64,000 nucleotides of DNA from Aeromicrobium endophyticum (GTDB lineage Bacteria > Actinomycetota > Actinomycetes > Propionibacteriales > Nocardioidaceae). Each line of letters starts with the position of its first letter. The stretch's first letter is position 1. The stretch lies in the NCBI RefSeq assembly GCF_003586285.1, contig NZ_QUBR01000002.1:992001-1056000 (forward strand). The letters run 5' to 3'. A program made the translations under genes and the position numbers. The notes below the pieces were generated by a model. That model searched no databases and was not told the origin of the DNA. It saw only the letters and a list, made by a program, of their open reading frames with translations. Shown here one piece after another: positions 26,274-34,901 of the stretch.

Positions 26274-26579
26274 TCACGCGCTCCAGCCTCCGAGGCCGAC
26301 GCCGAGCGCCGTGACGACCGCCAGCGCGGGCAGCCCGGCCAGCGGCACGAACGTCGATGCTGCTGGCCGGGTGCGCGCCCAGCGGGACGTCCAGACGGCG
26401 ATCGGCACCAGCACCAGCAGGTGGAGGACGACGCCCCACCACGGCGCGTAGATCGCGGTCGAGAGGGCCAGCCACAGCAGCACGAGCAGGCCCACGACGC
26501 CGATCCACGGGCCCGAGCGGTCGAGCTGCAGACCGCCGCGCCTGCTGCGACGACGACGCCGCCGGGTCGAACCGATCAC
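26274..26579 (-). CDS. Small membrane protein
   Basis: A 101-residue protein of unknown function. It starts with a very basic segment (STRRRRRRSRRGG) and has two to three hydrophobic helices (about 25-45, 45-65, 75-95). The GTG start overlaps the stop of the upstream 64-residue gene (GTGA), and AAGGAG lies just before it, so the two are coupled. No known family is recognised. Confidence 0.6.
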   Translation of the reverse strand: MIGSTRRRRRRSRRGGLQLDRSGPWIGVVGLLVLLWLALSTAIYAPWWGVVLHLLVLVPIAVWTSRWARTRPAASTFVPLAGLPALAVVTALGVGLGGWSA

Positions 26580-26770
26580 GGCTCCTTCGGCGCCTCGTCG
26601 TTCCAGTCGGGGTCGTTGTCCCACGACTTGGTGCGCTCGGCCGCGATCTCGAGCGCGTGCGAGGCCTCCTCGGCGGTGTCGTACGGCCCGAGGCGGTCGG
26701 CTGCGCGGCAGCCCTCCTCACCCTCGACCGTGTGGTGCTTGGTGCAGTAGTAGAACTTCTGATCGGCCAT
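26576..26770 (-). CDS. Small soluble protein, SPOR-like sequence
   Basis: A 64-residue protein starting MADQKFYYCTKHHTVEGEEG. It has two cysteines (YYC and GCR) and two adjacent histidines. The central segment DRLGPYDTAEEASHALEIAAERTKSW looks like the helix of a SPOR-type fold. The function is unknown. It is divergent from map and coupled to the small membrane protein downstream. Confidence 0.7.
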   Translation of the reverse strand: MADQKFYYCTKHHTVEGEEGCRAADRLGPYDTAEEASHALEIAAERTKSWDNDPDWNDEAPKEP

Positions 26771-26821
26771 GCCCTCATCCTGCACCAGGTCGCCGTCGGG
26801 CGCCCCGCATAGACTCGCCCG

Positions 26822-27673
26822 GTGACTGTGCTGACCGCCGGCCGGGTGTCCCCCCGACGTGCCGTGCCCTCGTCGATCGACCGTCCCGAGTACGTCGGTC
26901 AGATCGCGCCGCTGCCCTACCGCGGGCCGGCGGTGCGCTCCCCCGAGATCATCGCCGCGATGCGAGTCGCCGGACGTCTCGCGGCGCAGGCCCTCGACGC
27001 GGTCGAGGCCGCCATCGCGCCGGGCGTCACCACCGACGAGCTCGACCGCGTCGGTCACGAATTCCTCCTCGCGCACGGCGCGTACCCGTCCACGCTGGGC
27101 TACCGCGGCTACCCCAAGTCGCTGTGCAGCAGCGTCAACGAGGTTATCTGCCACGGCATCCCCGACGACCGTCCGCTCGAGGACGGCGACATCGTCAACA
27201 TCGACATCACGGCCTACATCGGCGAGGTGCACGGCGACACCAACAAGACGTACCTGGTCGGCGACGTCGACCAGCAGTCGCGGCTGCTGGTCGAGCGCAC
27301 CCACGAGGCGACGATGCGGGCGATCCGGGCGGTCAAGCCGGGCCGCGAGATCAACGTCATCGGGCGCGTCATCGAGACCTACGCCAAGCGGTTCGGCTAC
27401 GGCGTCGTGCGCGCGTTCACGGGTCACGGCGTGGGGCCGGCCTTCCACGACGGCCTGGTCGTCCCCCACTACGACGATCCCTCGGCCGACACGGTCATCC
27501 AGCCGGGCATGACCTTCACGATCGAGCCGATGCTGACGCTCGGCAGCGCCGACTACGACCTCTGGGACGACGGCTGGACCGCCACGACCCGTGACAGGTC
27601 GAGGACGGCCCAGTTCGAGCACACGGTGCTCGTCACCGGCGAGGGCGCGGAGGTCCTCACCCTCGCCGGCTGA
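26822..27673 (+). CDS. map: Type I methionine aminopeptidase
   Basis: Removes the initiator methionine from new proteins. The 283-residue enzyme has the pita-bread fold with metal ligands in [20 protein letters not shown] (two Asp), [10 protein letters not shown] (His), FTIEPML (Glu) and AQFEHTVLV (Glu). The N-terminal extension of about 40 residues with [12 protein letters not shown] resembles the Pro-containing extension of mycobacterial MetAP1c. The GTG start lies exactly 6 nt after TAGACT, so it is probably leaderless. Confidence 0.95.
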   Translation: MTVLTAGRVSPRRAVPSSIDRPEYVGQIAPLPYRGPAVRSPEIIAAMRVAGRLAAQALDAVEAAIAPGVTTDELDRVGHEFLLAHGAYPSTLGYRGYPKSLCSSVNEVICHGIPDDRPLEDGDIVNIDITAYIGEVHGDTNKTYLVGDVDQQSRLLVERTHEATMRAIRAVKPGREINVIGRVIETYAKRFGYGVVRAFTGHGVGPAFHDGLVVPHYDDPSADTVIQPGMTFTIEPMLTLGSADYDLWDDGWTATTRDRSRTAQFEHTVLVTGEGAEVLTLAG

Positions 27674-27688
27674 CGCGCACCGGCTGAG

Positions 27689-28525
27689 TCAGTCGGGGAT
27701 GTAGTTGAACTCGTCGGGGTTGGGGCCCGTGCGCTCGTCCTTGTTCAGCGCGCTGATGAAACCGACCTCGGAGTCGGACAGCTCGAAGTCGAAGATGTCG
27801 AAGTTCTCCTCGACACGGCTGCGCGTGACCGACTTCGGGAACACGATGTCGCCGCGTTGCACGTGCCAGCGCAGCACGACCTGGGCCGGCGTCTTGCCGT
27901 GCTCGGTCGCGATGCCGCCGATGACGGGGTTGTCGAGCACGAGGCCCTGGGCGATGGGCGACCAGGCCTCGGTGGCGATGCCGTGCTCGGCGTTCGTGGC
28001 GCGCGCCTCGTCATTGGTCAGGAACGGGTGCACCTCGATCTGGTTGACGGCCGGCACGACGTCGGTCTCCTGCAGCAGGCGACGGATGTGCGTGGGCTGG
28101 AAGTTCGAGACGCCGATCGAGCGGGCGCGGCCCGAGGCGTAGATCTCCTCGAACGCCTCCCAGGTCTCGACGAAGTCGACGTCGATGCCGGGCAGCGGCC
28201 AGTGGATCAGGAACAGGTCGACCTGGTCGAGGCCCAGCTTCTCGAGCGTCCCGTCGAACGCCTTCAGCGCGTCGTCGTGGGCGTGGAAGCCGTTGTTGAG
28301 CTTGCTCGTCACGAAGATCTGGTCGCGCGCGATGCCCGACTCGGCGATGGCCTCGCCGACGCCCTTCTCGTTGCCGTACATCTGAGCGGTGTCGATGTGG
28401 CGGTAGCCGACCTCGAAGGCCTGCAGCGTCGCATCCCTGGTCTCGTCGGGGTCGATCTGGAAGACGCCGAATCCCAGCTGCGGGATCGAAACACCGTTGT
28501 TGAGGTCGATGGTGGGCACGCTCAT
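27689..28525 (-). CDS. Aldo/keto reductase, 2,5-diketogluconate reductase-like
   Basis: NADPH-dependent carbonyl reductase of 278 residues. The catalytic tetrad is visible: Asp and Tyr in DTAQMYGNE, Lys in VTSKLNN and His in LFLIHWP. The cofactor-binding segment FPKSVTRSRVEENFDIFDFELS is typical of the AKR5-like group. The true substrate is unknown. The ATG at 28525 follows AGGAGG; the open frame extends 41 codons further without support. It is convergent with map, 15 nt apart. Confidence 0.9.
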   Translation of the reverse strand: MSVPTIDLNNGVSIPQLGFGVFQIDPDETRDATLQAFEVGYRHIDTAQMYGNEKGVGEAIAESGIARDQIFVTSKLNNGFHAHDDALKAFDGTLEKLGLDQVDLFLIHWPLPGIDVDFVETWEAFEEIYASGRARSIGVSNFQPTHIRRLLQETDVVPAVNQIEVHPFLTNDEARATNAEHGIATEAWSPIAQGLVLDNPVIGGIATEHGKTPAQVVLRWHVQRGDIVFPKSVTRSRVEENFDIFDFELSDSEVGFISALNKDERTGPNPDEFNYIPD

Positions 28526-28815
28526 GAAGCCTCCTGGCTTGACGTCTGATGGGGGTTGGCCACGCCTCCGAAGAGGGGCCGTCGTCGACAGTACCCATGA
28601 GGTGTGCGGGGCAAACTCAGGTGCGGTGTTGGACGAGCTGCGGGTCACGCGTGGACCTCAGAATCGAGGCGACCCACTGCCGCTTCCGCCTCACGCCTAG
28701 CGTCAGTCCACCGCAGTTGCCTGCCCAACTATGTGAGATCGGCGGCGCGAACGAACTGTGATCAGAGTCTGGTTCGCTACGGATAAGTGTCGGTGGTGGC
28801 CTCTAAGTTGGATGT
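28526..28815. other. Gene-free interval before the DUF222-HNH gene
   Basis: No gene is supported in these 290 bases between divergent starts. The right end is less GC-rich than the surroundings (for example around 28720-28810) and carries TAAGTT (28804-28809), 6 nt before the next ATG. I see no repeat or attachment-site duplication. Confidence 0.4.
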
Positions 28816-29934
28816 ATGGACACCTCGACACCCGATCCGATCGACGTCTTGACTGACGTCGCGCGGGCTCGTGCTCGGGGTGAGTTTCGTGAGCTGGCTG
28901 CGATGTTGGAGTTCCGTGATGCCGAGCTGGAGCGCATCGAGGCCGAGGGGGAGTCGCCGGCGAGGCGGTTCTTCGAGCGGGGTGCGATTGCACTGGCGGT
29001 CGGTGAGGCCATGGGGTTCAGCGAGGGTCAGGTGCAGCACCGGTTGTCGTTCGCCGACACGGTGCGCGATCAGTCACCGACTACGTGGGCCGCGTTCGGT
29101 GAGGGACGTGTCGATCTGGCGCGGGTGCGCGAGATCGGGCACACGATCAGCCAGCTCAAGCGGGCCGAGTCCGTCCACCGCCTCGATCGTCGAGTGGTCG
29201 AGTATGCCGAAACCCACACGGTCGCTGAGCTGCGTGCCTGGTTGAAGCGATTCGTCCGCCGGGTCGAGGCCGACCTGGCGGTCGAGCGGGCCGACGATGA
29301 GCGGGCCAAACGTCATGTGTCGTTCCAGCATGGTGATGACTCGATGGGGTTCATGGGCGCCTACGCGCCTTCGCACGAGATCGCTGCGGTCGAGGACCGC
29401 ATCCGCAAGGCCGCACGGCGGCCTGTCGACGCCGATGACCAGCGCACGGTCGCCCAGCGTGAGGCCGACCTGCTGATGGCCTGGTGCCTCGACTCAGACG
29501 CCGCCGAGGCCGTGACCGACGCCAACATCGCCGTCACCGTCGACGCGGACGTCCTCGCGGGCACCAACCCCGGGTTCGCGGAGTCCTCGGACGGACGCTG
29601 GGGCGTGCCGGCCCAGTGGATCGCCGACGTCGTCGGCTCCGGCAGCACGTTCTGGCACCGGATCGTGGTCGACCCGGTCGACGATGACGTCCTCGCCCAC
29701 GAATACGTCGGCCGATTCGCGCCCGACGTCCTCAACATCGCCCTCAGATTCTTGTACGGAACGTGTCAAGGCCCCGGATGCATGGTGCCGGCCGAACGGT
29801 GCGACATCGACCACCGGACACCATTCCCCGAAGGCCCCACCCGGGGCGACAACCTCGGCCCCTTGTGTCGAAGACACCACACCTACAAAGGCCACGGCAT
29901 CCTGCACTGGACGACGAGACCCGTGGCTGCGTGA
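28816..29934 (+). CDS. DUF222 domain HNH endonuclease (13E12-repeat type)
   Basis: A 372-residue protein of the large actinobacterial DUF222-HNH family, multi-copy in many genomes and related to the REP13E12 proteins of mycobacteria. The DUF222 part covers roughly residues 20-280. The C-terminal HNH nuclease has zinc ligands CQGPGC and CRRHH and the catalytic core CDIDHRTPFPEG. Biological function is not established. TAAGTT lies 6 nt before the ATG, implying a leaderless mRNA. The gene is isolated, and a degenerate dispersed repeat lies 3 nt after its stop. Confidence 0.88.
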   Translation: MDTSTPDPIDVLTDVARARARGEFRELAAMLEFRDAELERIEAEGESPARRFFERGAIALAVGEAMGFSEGQVQHRLSFADTVRDQSPTTWAAFGEGRVDLARVREIGHTISQLKRAESVHRLDRRVVEYAETHTVAELRAWLKRFVRRVEADLAVERADDERAKRHVSFQHGDDSMGFMGAYAPSHEIAAVEDRIRKAARRPVDADDQRTVAQREADLLMAWCLDSDAAEAVTDANIAVTVDADVLAGTNPGFAESSDGRWGVPAQWIADVVGSGSTFWHRIVVDPVDDDVLAHEYVGRFAPDVLNIALRFLYGTCQGPGCMVPAERCDIDHRTPFPEGPTRGDNLGPLCRRHHTYKGHGILHWTTRPVAA

Positions 29935-29937
29935 CGT

Positions 29938-29982
29938 CCCTTTCGACAAGCTCAAGGGGCGGGAGCCGCTCGAGGGGCGGGG
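29938..29982. repeat. Dispersed repeat, copy B (single arm)
   Basis: Read on the minus strand this matches the left part of the 9367-9433 element: CCGCCCCTCGAGCGG, then CCGCCCCTTGAGCTTGTCG and AAAGGG. The right-hand arm of the hairpin is missing. It lies between the DUF222-HNH stop and the 3' end of rnpB, which are convergent. Confidence 0.75.
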
Positions 29983-30384
29983 CGAATGAGCCGGCCTGTA
30001 AGCCGGATCCTGTCGTGGGCGACCATCCATCTGGGACGCCCATTGCTGGACGCCTCGTGCAACCTACCCGCTGACATCGGACGAGCAGCCCGTCAGCGCA
30101 AGCCGCGCGCCGCCGAAGCGGCATGCGGCTCTCTTGGTCTTGCTCCCGGTGGGGTTTACCTAGCCGCCCCGGTCACCCGGAGCGCTGGTGAGCTCTTACC
30201 TCACCGTTTCACCCTTACCCGCACCACTGCTCCGAGGAGCGGTGGCCGCTGGCGGTCTGATTTCTGTGGCACTGTCCCGCACGTCGCCGTGGGTGGCCGT
30301 TAGCCACCACCGTCGCTCTGTGGAGTCCGGACTTTCCTCGACGCCCCGCGAGGGACGCCGCGGCCGCCCGGCCGACTCATTCGC
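29983..30384 (-). ncRNA. rnpB: RNase P RNA, class A
   Basis: Catalytic RNA that trims the 5' leader of tRNA precursors. The minus strand begins GCGAATGAGTCGGCCGGGCG and pairs with the end GCCGGCTCATTCGC (helix P1). The universally conserved 5' core GAGGAAAGTCCGGACTCC and the 3' core ACAGGATCCGGCTTACAGG are both present. The central GGTAAGGGTGAAACGGTG and the segment GGTAAACCCCACC are also typical. The length of about 402 nt fits the A-type RNA. Ends are approximate. Confidence 0.95.
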
Positions 30385-30425
30385 GTCGCCGATCCTACCT
30401 CCCACCGGTCGGGTAGGTTCTGCGC

Positions 30426-31487
30426 GTGACGCACGACCTTGGATCCCTCGCGGAGATCATCGGCTTCCTGGTGGCCATGACGGTGCTCGCGCAGGCCTGC
30501 GCGGACGAAGGCCTGTTCACGTCCCTCGGCGCTCGCGTCGCCCGCGGGGCCCGCGGCTCGAGCCGGCGGCTGCTGGCCTACGCCGTCGGCGTCGCCGCGA
30601 TCGTGACCGCGACGTTGAGCCTCGACGCCACCGTCGTGCTGCTGACGCCGGTGCTGCTCGCCGCCTCGGCACGGCGGTCGTACGCCTTCGCCTCGGTGCG
30701 GCTGGCCAACTCCGGCTCGACGTTGCTGCCGGTGTCGAACCTGACCAACCTGCTGGCGTTCGCCTCGACCGGTCTGACGTTCTTCGGCTTCACGTGGGCG
30801 ATGCTGCCGGTGTGGATCGTGGCCGTGGTCGCCGAGTACCTCGTGCTGCGCCTCTGGTTCAGGGACGAGCTGCGGGAGGCCTCCCCCGTCCCGGACGAGG
30901 CGCAGCCCGTGCCGCTCGTGCCCGTCACCGTCGTCGTCCTCGTGCTGGTCGCCCTGGGCAGCGGGCTCACCCCGTGGATCCCCGCGACCGTGGGCGCGAT
31001 CGTTCTCGGCGTGCGGGCCCTCGCACGCCGGATCTCCACCTGGCGCGAGCTGCTCGACGCCGCCAACCTGCCCCTGGCCGCCGTGATCATGGCGTGGGCG
31101 TTCGCGGTCGGCTGGATCGGCTCGACCAGCCTTGGCGACCGCCTGACGGACGCCCTGCCGTCCGGGCACGGGCTCGGCTCGCTCGTCGCGGTGGCGCTGA
31201 TCGCGATGGTCGCCGCCAACGTCGTCAACAACCTGCCCGCTACCTTGCTGCTGCTTCCCGCCGCGGAGGCTGCTGGGCCGGCCGCCGTGCTGGCGCTGCT
31301 GATCGGCGTCAACGTCGGCGCCAACCTGACGCTGATCGGCTCGGTCGCCAACATCCTGTGGCGCAAGTCCGGCGGCAAGGCGGTGTCGTCGGTGCGCGAG
31401 TTCCACGCGATCGGCATCGCGACGACGCCCGTGCTGGTGGTCGTCTGCACGGTGGTGCTGTGGGCCTGGACGTCGCTCATCTGGTGA
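30426..31487 (+). CDS. Membrane permease of the ArsB/NhaD ion-transporter superfamily
   Basis: Integral membrane protein of 353 residues with about 9-10 hydrophobic helices. Two family-like segments are visible: LANSGSTLLPVSNLTNLLAFA (about 95-115) and AANVVNNLPATLLLLPAA (about 262-280), with GVNVGANLTLIGSVANILW near the end. These resemble the two inverted halves of arsenite/anion pumps. It is shorter than full-length ArsB (about 430). The ion is unknown, and no ars genes are near. The GTG start is 6 nt after TAGGTT (leaderless type). Confidence 0.75.
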   Translation: MTHDLGSLAEIIGFLVAMTVLAQACADEGLFTSLGARVARGARGSSRRLLAYAVGVAAIVTATLSLDATVVLLTPVLLAASARRSYAFASVRLANSGSTLLPVSNLTNLLAFASTGLTFFGFTWAMLPVWIVAVVAEYLVLRLWFRDELREASPVPDEAQPVPLVPVTVVVLVLVALGSGLTPWIPATVGAIVLGVRALARRISTWRELLDAANLPLAAVIMAWAFAVGWIGSTSLGDRLTDALPSGHGLGSLVAVALIAMVAANVVNNLPATLLLLPAAEAAGPAAVLALLIGVNVGANLTLIGSVANILWRKSGGKAVSSVREFHAIGIATTPVLVVVCTVVLWAWTSLIW

Positions 31488-31503
31488 CGGATAGGGTCGA
31501 CCC

Positions 31504-32277
31504 GTGCTGATCCTGCTCCCCCCGTCCGAAGGCAAGACCCGGCCCACGGAGGGGGCACCGCTCGACCTCGACACGCTGTCGTTCGCGAGCCTGACGCCCG
31601 TCCGCGAGCTGCTGCTGCGCACCCTCGTCAAGCTGTCGTCGGGCAACCCGAAGCGCGCGGCAGAGGTGCTCGGCCTCGGCCCCACACAGGCCTCCGCCAT
31701 CACGGTCAACGCCGCACTCGCCGACGAGCCGGCCGCCCGCGCCGACGAGGTCTACACCGGCGTGCTCTTCACCGCGCTCGACCTGCCGAGCCTGGCGCCT
31801 GACGCCCGCCGCCGGGCCGACGAGTCGCTCGCCGTCGCCAGCGCACTGTTCGGACTGCTCCGGCCGTCCGACCGCATCCCTGCCTATCGCCTGTCGGGCA
31901 CCGTCACGCTCCCCCGGCTCGGCCCCGTGGCGGGACGCTGGCGCACGACGCTGCCGGAGGTCATGACTGAGGCCGCCGGCGACGGCCTGCTGATCGACCT
32001 CCGGTCAGGCACCTACACCGCGCTCGGAAAGCCCCCGGCGCAGCTGGCCGACCGCACCGCCACGATGCGGGTGCTGCACGAGCACAACGGCCAGCGCAAG
32101 GTCGTCAGCCACTTCAACAAGGCCACCAAGGGACGCATCGTCCGGGGGCTGCTGGAAGCCGGTGCCGACCCTCGCACCGTCGACGAGCTGCAGTCGACGC
32201 TGGCCGACCTCGGCTGGACGGTCGAGCGGGTCGGCACCCGGCTCGACGTCGTCGTCGACGAGGTCGCGACCAGCTAG
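31504..32277 (+). CDS. yaaA: YaaA family peroxide stress protein
   Basis: A 257-residue YaaA/DUF328 protein. E. coli YaaA lowers free iron during peroxide stress. Conserved features are the start LILLPPSEGKT, the central YTGVLFTAL and SALFGLLRPSDRIPAYRLSG, then LIDLRSGTY and VVSHFNKATKGRIVR. The GTG start is 6 nt after TAGGGT, so the gene has its own leaderless-type promoter although it lies 16 nt behind the permease gene. Confidence 0.88.
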   Translation: MLILLPPSEGKTRPTEGAPLDLDTLSFASLTPVRELLLRTLVKLSSGNPKRAAEVLGLGPTQASAITVNAALADEPAARADEVYTGVLFTALDLPSLAPDARRRADESLAVASALFGLLRPSDRIPAYRLSGTVTLPRLGPVAGRWRTTLPEVMTEAAGDGLLIDLRSGTYTALGKPPAQLADRTATMRVLHEHNGQRKVVSHFNKATKGRIVRGLLEAGADPRTVDELQSTLADLGWTVERVGTRLDVVVDEVATS

Positions 32278-32281
32278 TCGC

Positions 32282-33349
32282 CTACGGGACGATGTTGAAG
32301 CTGCGCAGGGACGCGGGCCCGTCGGGCCACCATGCGGCCGTCGTGATCGACGCGGGTGACAGCTCCATCTTGTAGATCACGCTCATGGGCGCATCGAGGG
32401 CGAGTCGCACCAGCATCTTGATCGGCGTGACGTGGCTGACCACCAGAACCGTCCGTCCGGCGTAGGCCGTCAGCAGCCGGTCGCGAGCCTCTGCGACGCG
32501 CTCGAAGACGGCGTCCATCGACTCGCCGCCGGGCGGAGCGATCGAGCTGTCGGCCAGCCAGGCTGTGAGCTCGTCGCCCCACCGCTCCTGGATCTCGGCG
32601 AAGGTGTGGCCGTCCCAGTCGCCGAACGCGGTCTCGATAAGCCCTTCGTCGATCTCGACCGGCAGACCCAGGGCCTCTGCTGCGGCCGCGGCGGTCTCGC
32701 GCGTGCGAAGCATGGGCGAGGCGACGATCGCGTCGATCGACGTCCGCTCGGCCAGCCAGGCGGCCGCACGGCGTGCCTGGTCGCGGCCGGTCTCGGTCAG
32801 CTCGTAATCGTTGTCTCCCCCGCTGCCGCTGAACGCCTTGCGCTCGGTGGCCGCCGTGACACCGTGCCGCAGCATCACGAGCGTCGTCGCCGCGCCCGAG
32901 GCACCGCCCCACCCGGTCGCCGGGGCCTTGGCAGGCGCCGGTGCCGCGCGACCGTCGAGCGCCGCGTTGACGAGCGCGTCGGCGGCTCCGTTCTCGGCCC
33001 GCGGCACCCACGTCCACGTGGTGCCTGCCGGCGCCAGGCTGCGCGCCTTCTGCGCCAGCGGCACCATGCTGGGGTGCTTGACCTTCCAGCGTCCCGCCAT
33101 CTGCTCGATGACGAGCTTGGAGTCCATCCGCACCTCGAGCTCGGCGTCGGGGGTGTGCTCGGCGTAGAGCTCGAGGCCCGCGATGAGACCGCCGTACTCG
33201 GCGACGTTGTTGGTCGCGACGCCGATCGTCTCGCCGCGTTCAGCGATGACGCGACCGGTGTCGGCGTCGCGGACCAGCGCGCCGTAGGCAGCCGGTCCGG
33301 GATTGCCGCGCGAGCCGCCGTCGGCCTCGACGATGACCCGCGAGGTCAC
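32282..33349 (-). CDS. Bifunctional RNase H / acid phosphatase
   Basis: Fusion of two enzymes in 355 residues, as in M. tuberculosis Rv2228c. The N-terminal RNase HI-like domain (about 1-135) has D10 in EADGGSRGNPG, Glu in NNVAEYGG and Asp in VRMDSKLV. The C-terminal histidine phosphatase domain (about 155-350) starts at VMLRHGVT, with the second His in VVSHVTP; such domains include alpha-ribazole phosphatase (CobC). The GTG start overlaps the stop of the zinc-ribbon gene, making a Nif3, zinc ribbon, RNase H operon as in mycobacteria. Confidence 0.93.
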   Translation of the reverse strand: MTSRVIVEADGGSRGNPGPAAYGALVRDADTGRVIAERGETIGVATNNVAEYGGLIAGLELYAEHTPDAELEVRMDSKLVIEQMAGRWKVKHPSMVPLAQKARSLAPAGTTWTWVPRAENGAADALVNAALDGRAAPAPAKAPATGWGGASGAATTLVMLRHGVTAATERKAFSGSGGDNDYELTETGRDQARRAAAWLAERTSIDAIVASPMLRTRETAAAAAEALGLPVEIDEGLIETAFGDWDGHTFAEIQERWGDELTAWLADSSIAPPGGESMDAVFERVAEARDRLLTAYAGRTVLVVSHVTPIKMLVRLALDAPMSVIYKMELSPASITTAAWWPDGPASLRSFNIVP

Positions 33350-34092
33350 AGACCGGACTCAGGGGTGCGGATCAGGATGCGGCTGCACTCGGGGCACCGC
33401 AGCACCTCGTCGTCCGGCTGCGCAGCGAGCTCGCGCAGGTCGGCGCCGTTGATCTCGAGCCGGCAGCCCTCGCAGCGACGGGCGCGCAGGGCCGCCGCGC
33501 CGGTGCCGTACTGCGACCGCAGCTTGTCGTAGAGGCCGATCAGATCGGCCGGCACGCCGCCGACGACGGTGCCGCGCTCGGCTTGGGCCTCGGCGGCCTG
33601 CTGGTCGAGGACGGCGATCGCGGCGTCACGGGCGGCGATCTTCTGCTCGAGCTCGGCGGTGACGTCGGCCAGGTCGCCCTGGACGTTGGTCAGCCGGGCC
33701 TGCGCCTCCTCGAGCGACTCCATGATCTCGAGCTCGTCGTCCTCGAGGGTGCCGATGCGGCGCTCGAGGGCGACCAGCTCGTGCTGCAGGCTGGCGAGGT
33801 CCTTCGGGTTGCTGACGGCGCCGGAGCTCAGACGCTCCTCGTCGCGCGTGCGACGAGCCTTGACCTGCTCGACCTCGGCGTCGGCCTTCTTCTGGGCGCG
33901 CGTCAGGTCGGACACCGCGGTGTCGTGCTCGATGCGCTGGCCGTCGAGCTCCTTGGCCCGGGCCTCGAGCTCGACGATCTCGGCCAGCTCGGGAAGGGTG
34001 TTCTTGCGGTGCTGCAGCTGGGCGAGGATCGAGTCCTGGGCCTGCAGCTCGAGCAGCGCGGCTTGGGCGGTGGGGTCGGCTTTCACAGTCAC
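33346..34092 (-). CDS. Coiled-coil protein with C4 zinc ribbon
   Basis: A 248-residue protein of unknown role, related to mycobacterial Rv2229c. Residues about 5-185 are a long heptad-rich antiparallel coiled coil. The C-terminal zinc ribbon has CEGC and CPEC separated by about 19 residues. The GTG at 34092 overlaps the Nif3 stop (GTGA), and a second GTG two codons on is the alternative. The fold suggests binding of nucleic acid or a protein partner. The fixed neighbours hint at RNA metabolism, but nothing is proven. Confidence 0.88.
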   Translation of the reverse strand: MTVKADPTAQAALLELQAQDSILAQLQHRKNTLPELAEIVELEARAKELDGQRIEHDTAVSDLTRAQKKADAEVEQVKARRTRDEERLSSGAVSNPKDLASLQHELVALERRIGTLEDDELEIMESLEEAQARLTNVQGDLADVTAELEQKIAARDAAIAVLDQQAAEAQAERGTVVGGVPADLIGLYDKLRSQYGTGAAALRARRCEGCRLEINGADLRELAAQPDDEVLRCPECSRILIRTPESGL

Positions 34093-34901
34093 ACCGTACC
34101 GGGCAGGTATGCGGTCCAGGGATCGGTCACGACCGTCGACACCCTCGTCTCGAGACCGGGCAGCGCCTCGCGCAGGGCCGCCGCCGCGACGGGCAGCCAC
34201 GTCCACTCCGCCGACCAGTGCGGGACGTCGATGACGGCGCACGGATCAGGCTGCTCGAGGTGCTCGCTGACCGGGTGGTGGCGCAGGTCGGACGTCACGT
34301 AGACGTCGGCGCCCTGGGCCTGGGCCTCGGGCAGCAGGAAGTCGCCCGATCCCCCGCACAGCGCGACCGTCTGGACCGTCCGGCTCGGGTCGCCGGCGAT
34401 GCGCACGGCGCTGTGGTGCGACGGCAGGTTGGTGGCGACCTGCTGGGCGAACTCCTCGAGGGTGACCGGGGAGGCCAGCGTGCCGATGCGTCCGCTGCCC
34501 CGCTCGGGCGAGTCGTCGGGCTCGAGCGGGCGGACGTCCTGCACCCCCAGGGCGAGCGCCATGGACTCCGAGACGCCCCGCGGCGGGCTGTCGGCATTGG
34601 TGTGGCACGTGTGCAGGCCGATGCCGTGGCTGATCAGCCGGTGGACGACCCGGCCCTTGGGCGAGTCGGCCGCGACCGAGGTGACGCCCTTCAGCCACAG
34701 CGGGTGGTGGACGACCACGAGGTCGGCCCCCCACTCGACGGCCTCGTCGACGACCGCGGCCACCGGGTCGACGGCCAGCAGCACCTTGGCGACCGGCGCG
34801 TCGGGATCGCCCACGACCGTTCCGACGGCGTCCCAGTCATCGGCCCAGCTCGGGTCGTACAGGCGGTCGAGGACCGAGACGACGTCGCTCAGGACGGTCA
34901 T
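34089..34901 (-). CDS. Nif3-like dinuclear metal-centre protein
   Basis: A 270-residue member of the NIF3/YbgI family, toroidal hexamers with a two-metal site. The expected ligands lie in VVVHHPLW (His-His), LHTCHTNAD (His, Asp) and near the C-terminus HWSAEW (His, Glu). The biochemical role of the family is still unclear. The ATG overlaps the stop of the aldo/keto reductase upstream (ATGA), and the zinc-ribbon gene overlaps its own stop, so the four genes 35908 to 32282 form one coupled unit. Confidence 0.9.
   Translation of the reverse strand: MTVLSDVVSVLDRLYDPSWADDWDAVGTVVGDPDAPVAKVLLAVDPVAAVVDEAVEWGADLVVVHHPLWLKGVTSVAADSPKGRVVHRLISHGIGLHTCHTNADSPPRGVSESMALALGVQDVRPLEPDDSPERGSGRIGTLASPVTLEEFAQQVATNLPSHHSAVRIAGDPSRTVQTVALCGGSGDFLLPEAQAQGADVYVTSDLRHHPVSEHLEQPDPCAVIDVPHWSAEWTWLPVAAAALREALPGLETRVSTVVTDPWTAYLPGTV

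Noticed and set aside
28816..29934. DUF222-HNH gene as a mobile element or intein
   Set aside because: No terminal repeats, target duplication or host gene interruption are visible; it is an isolated free-standing gene.
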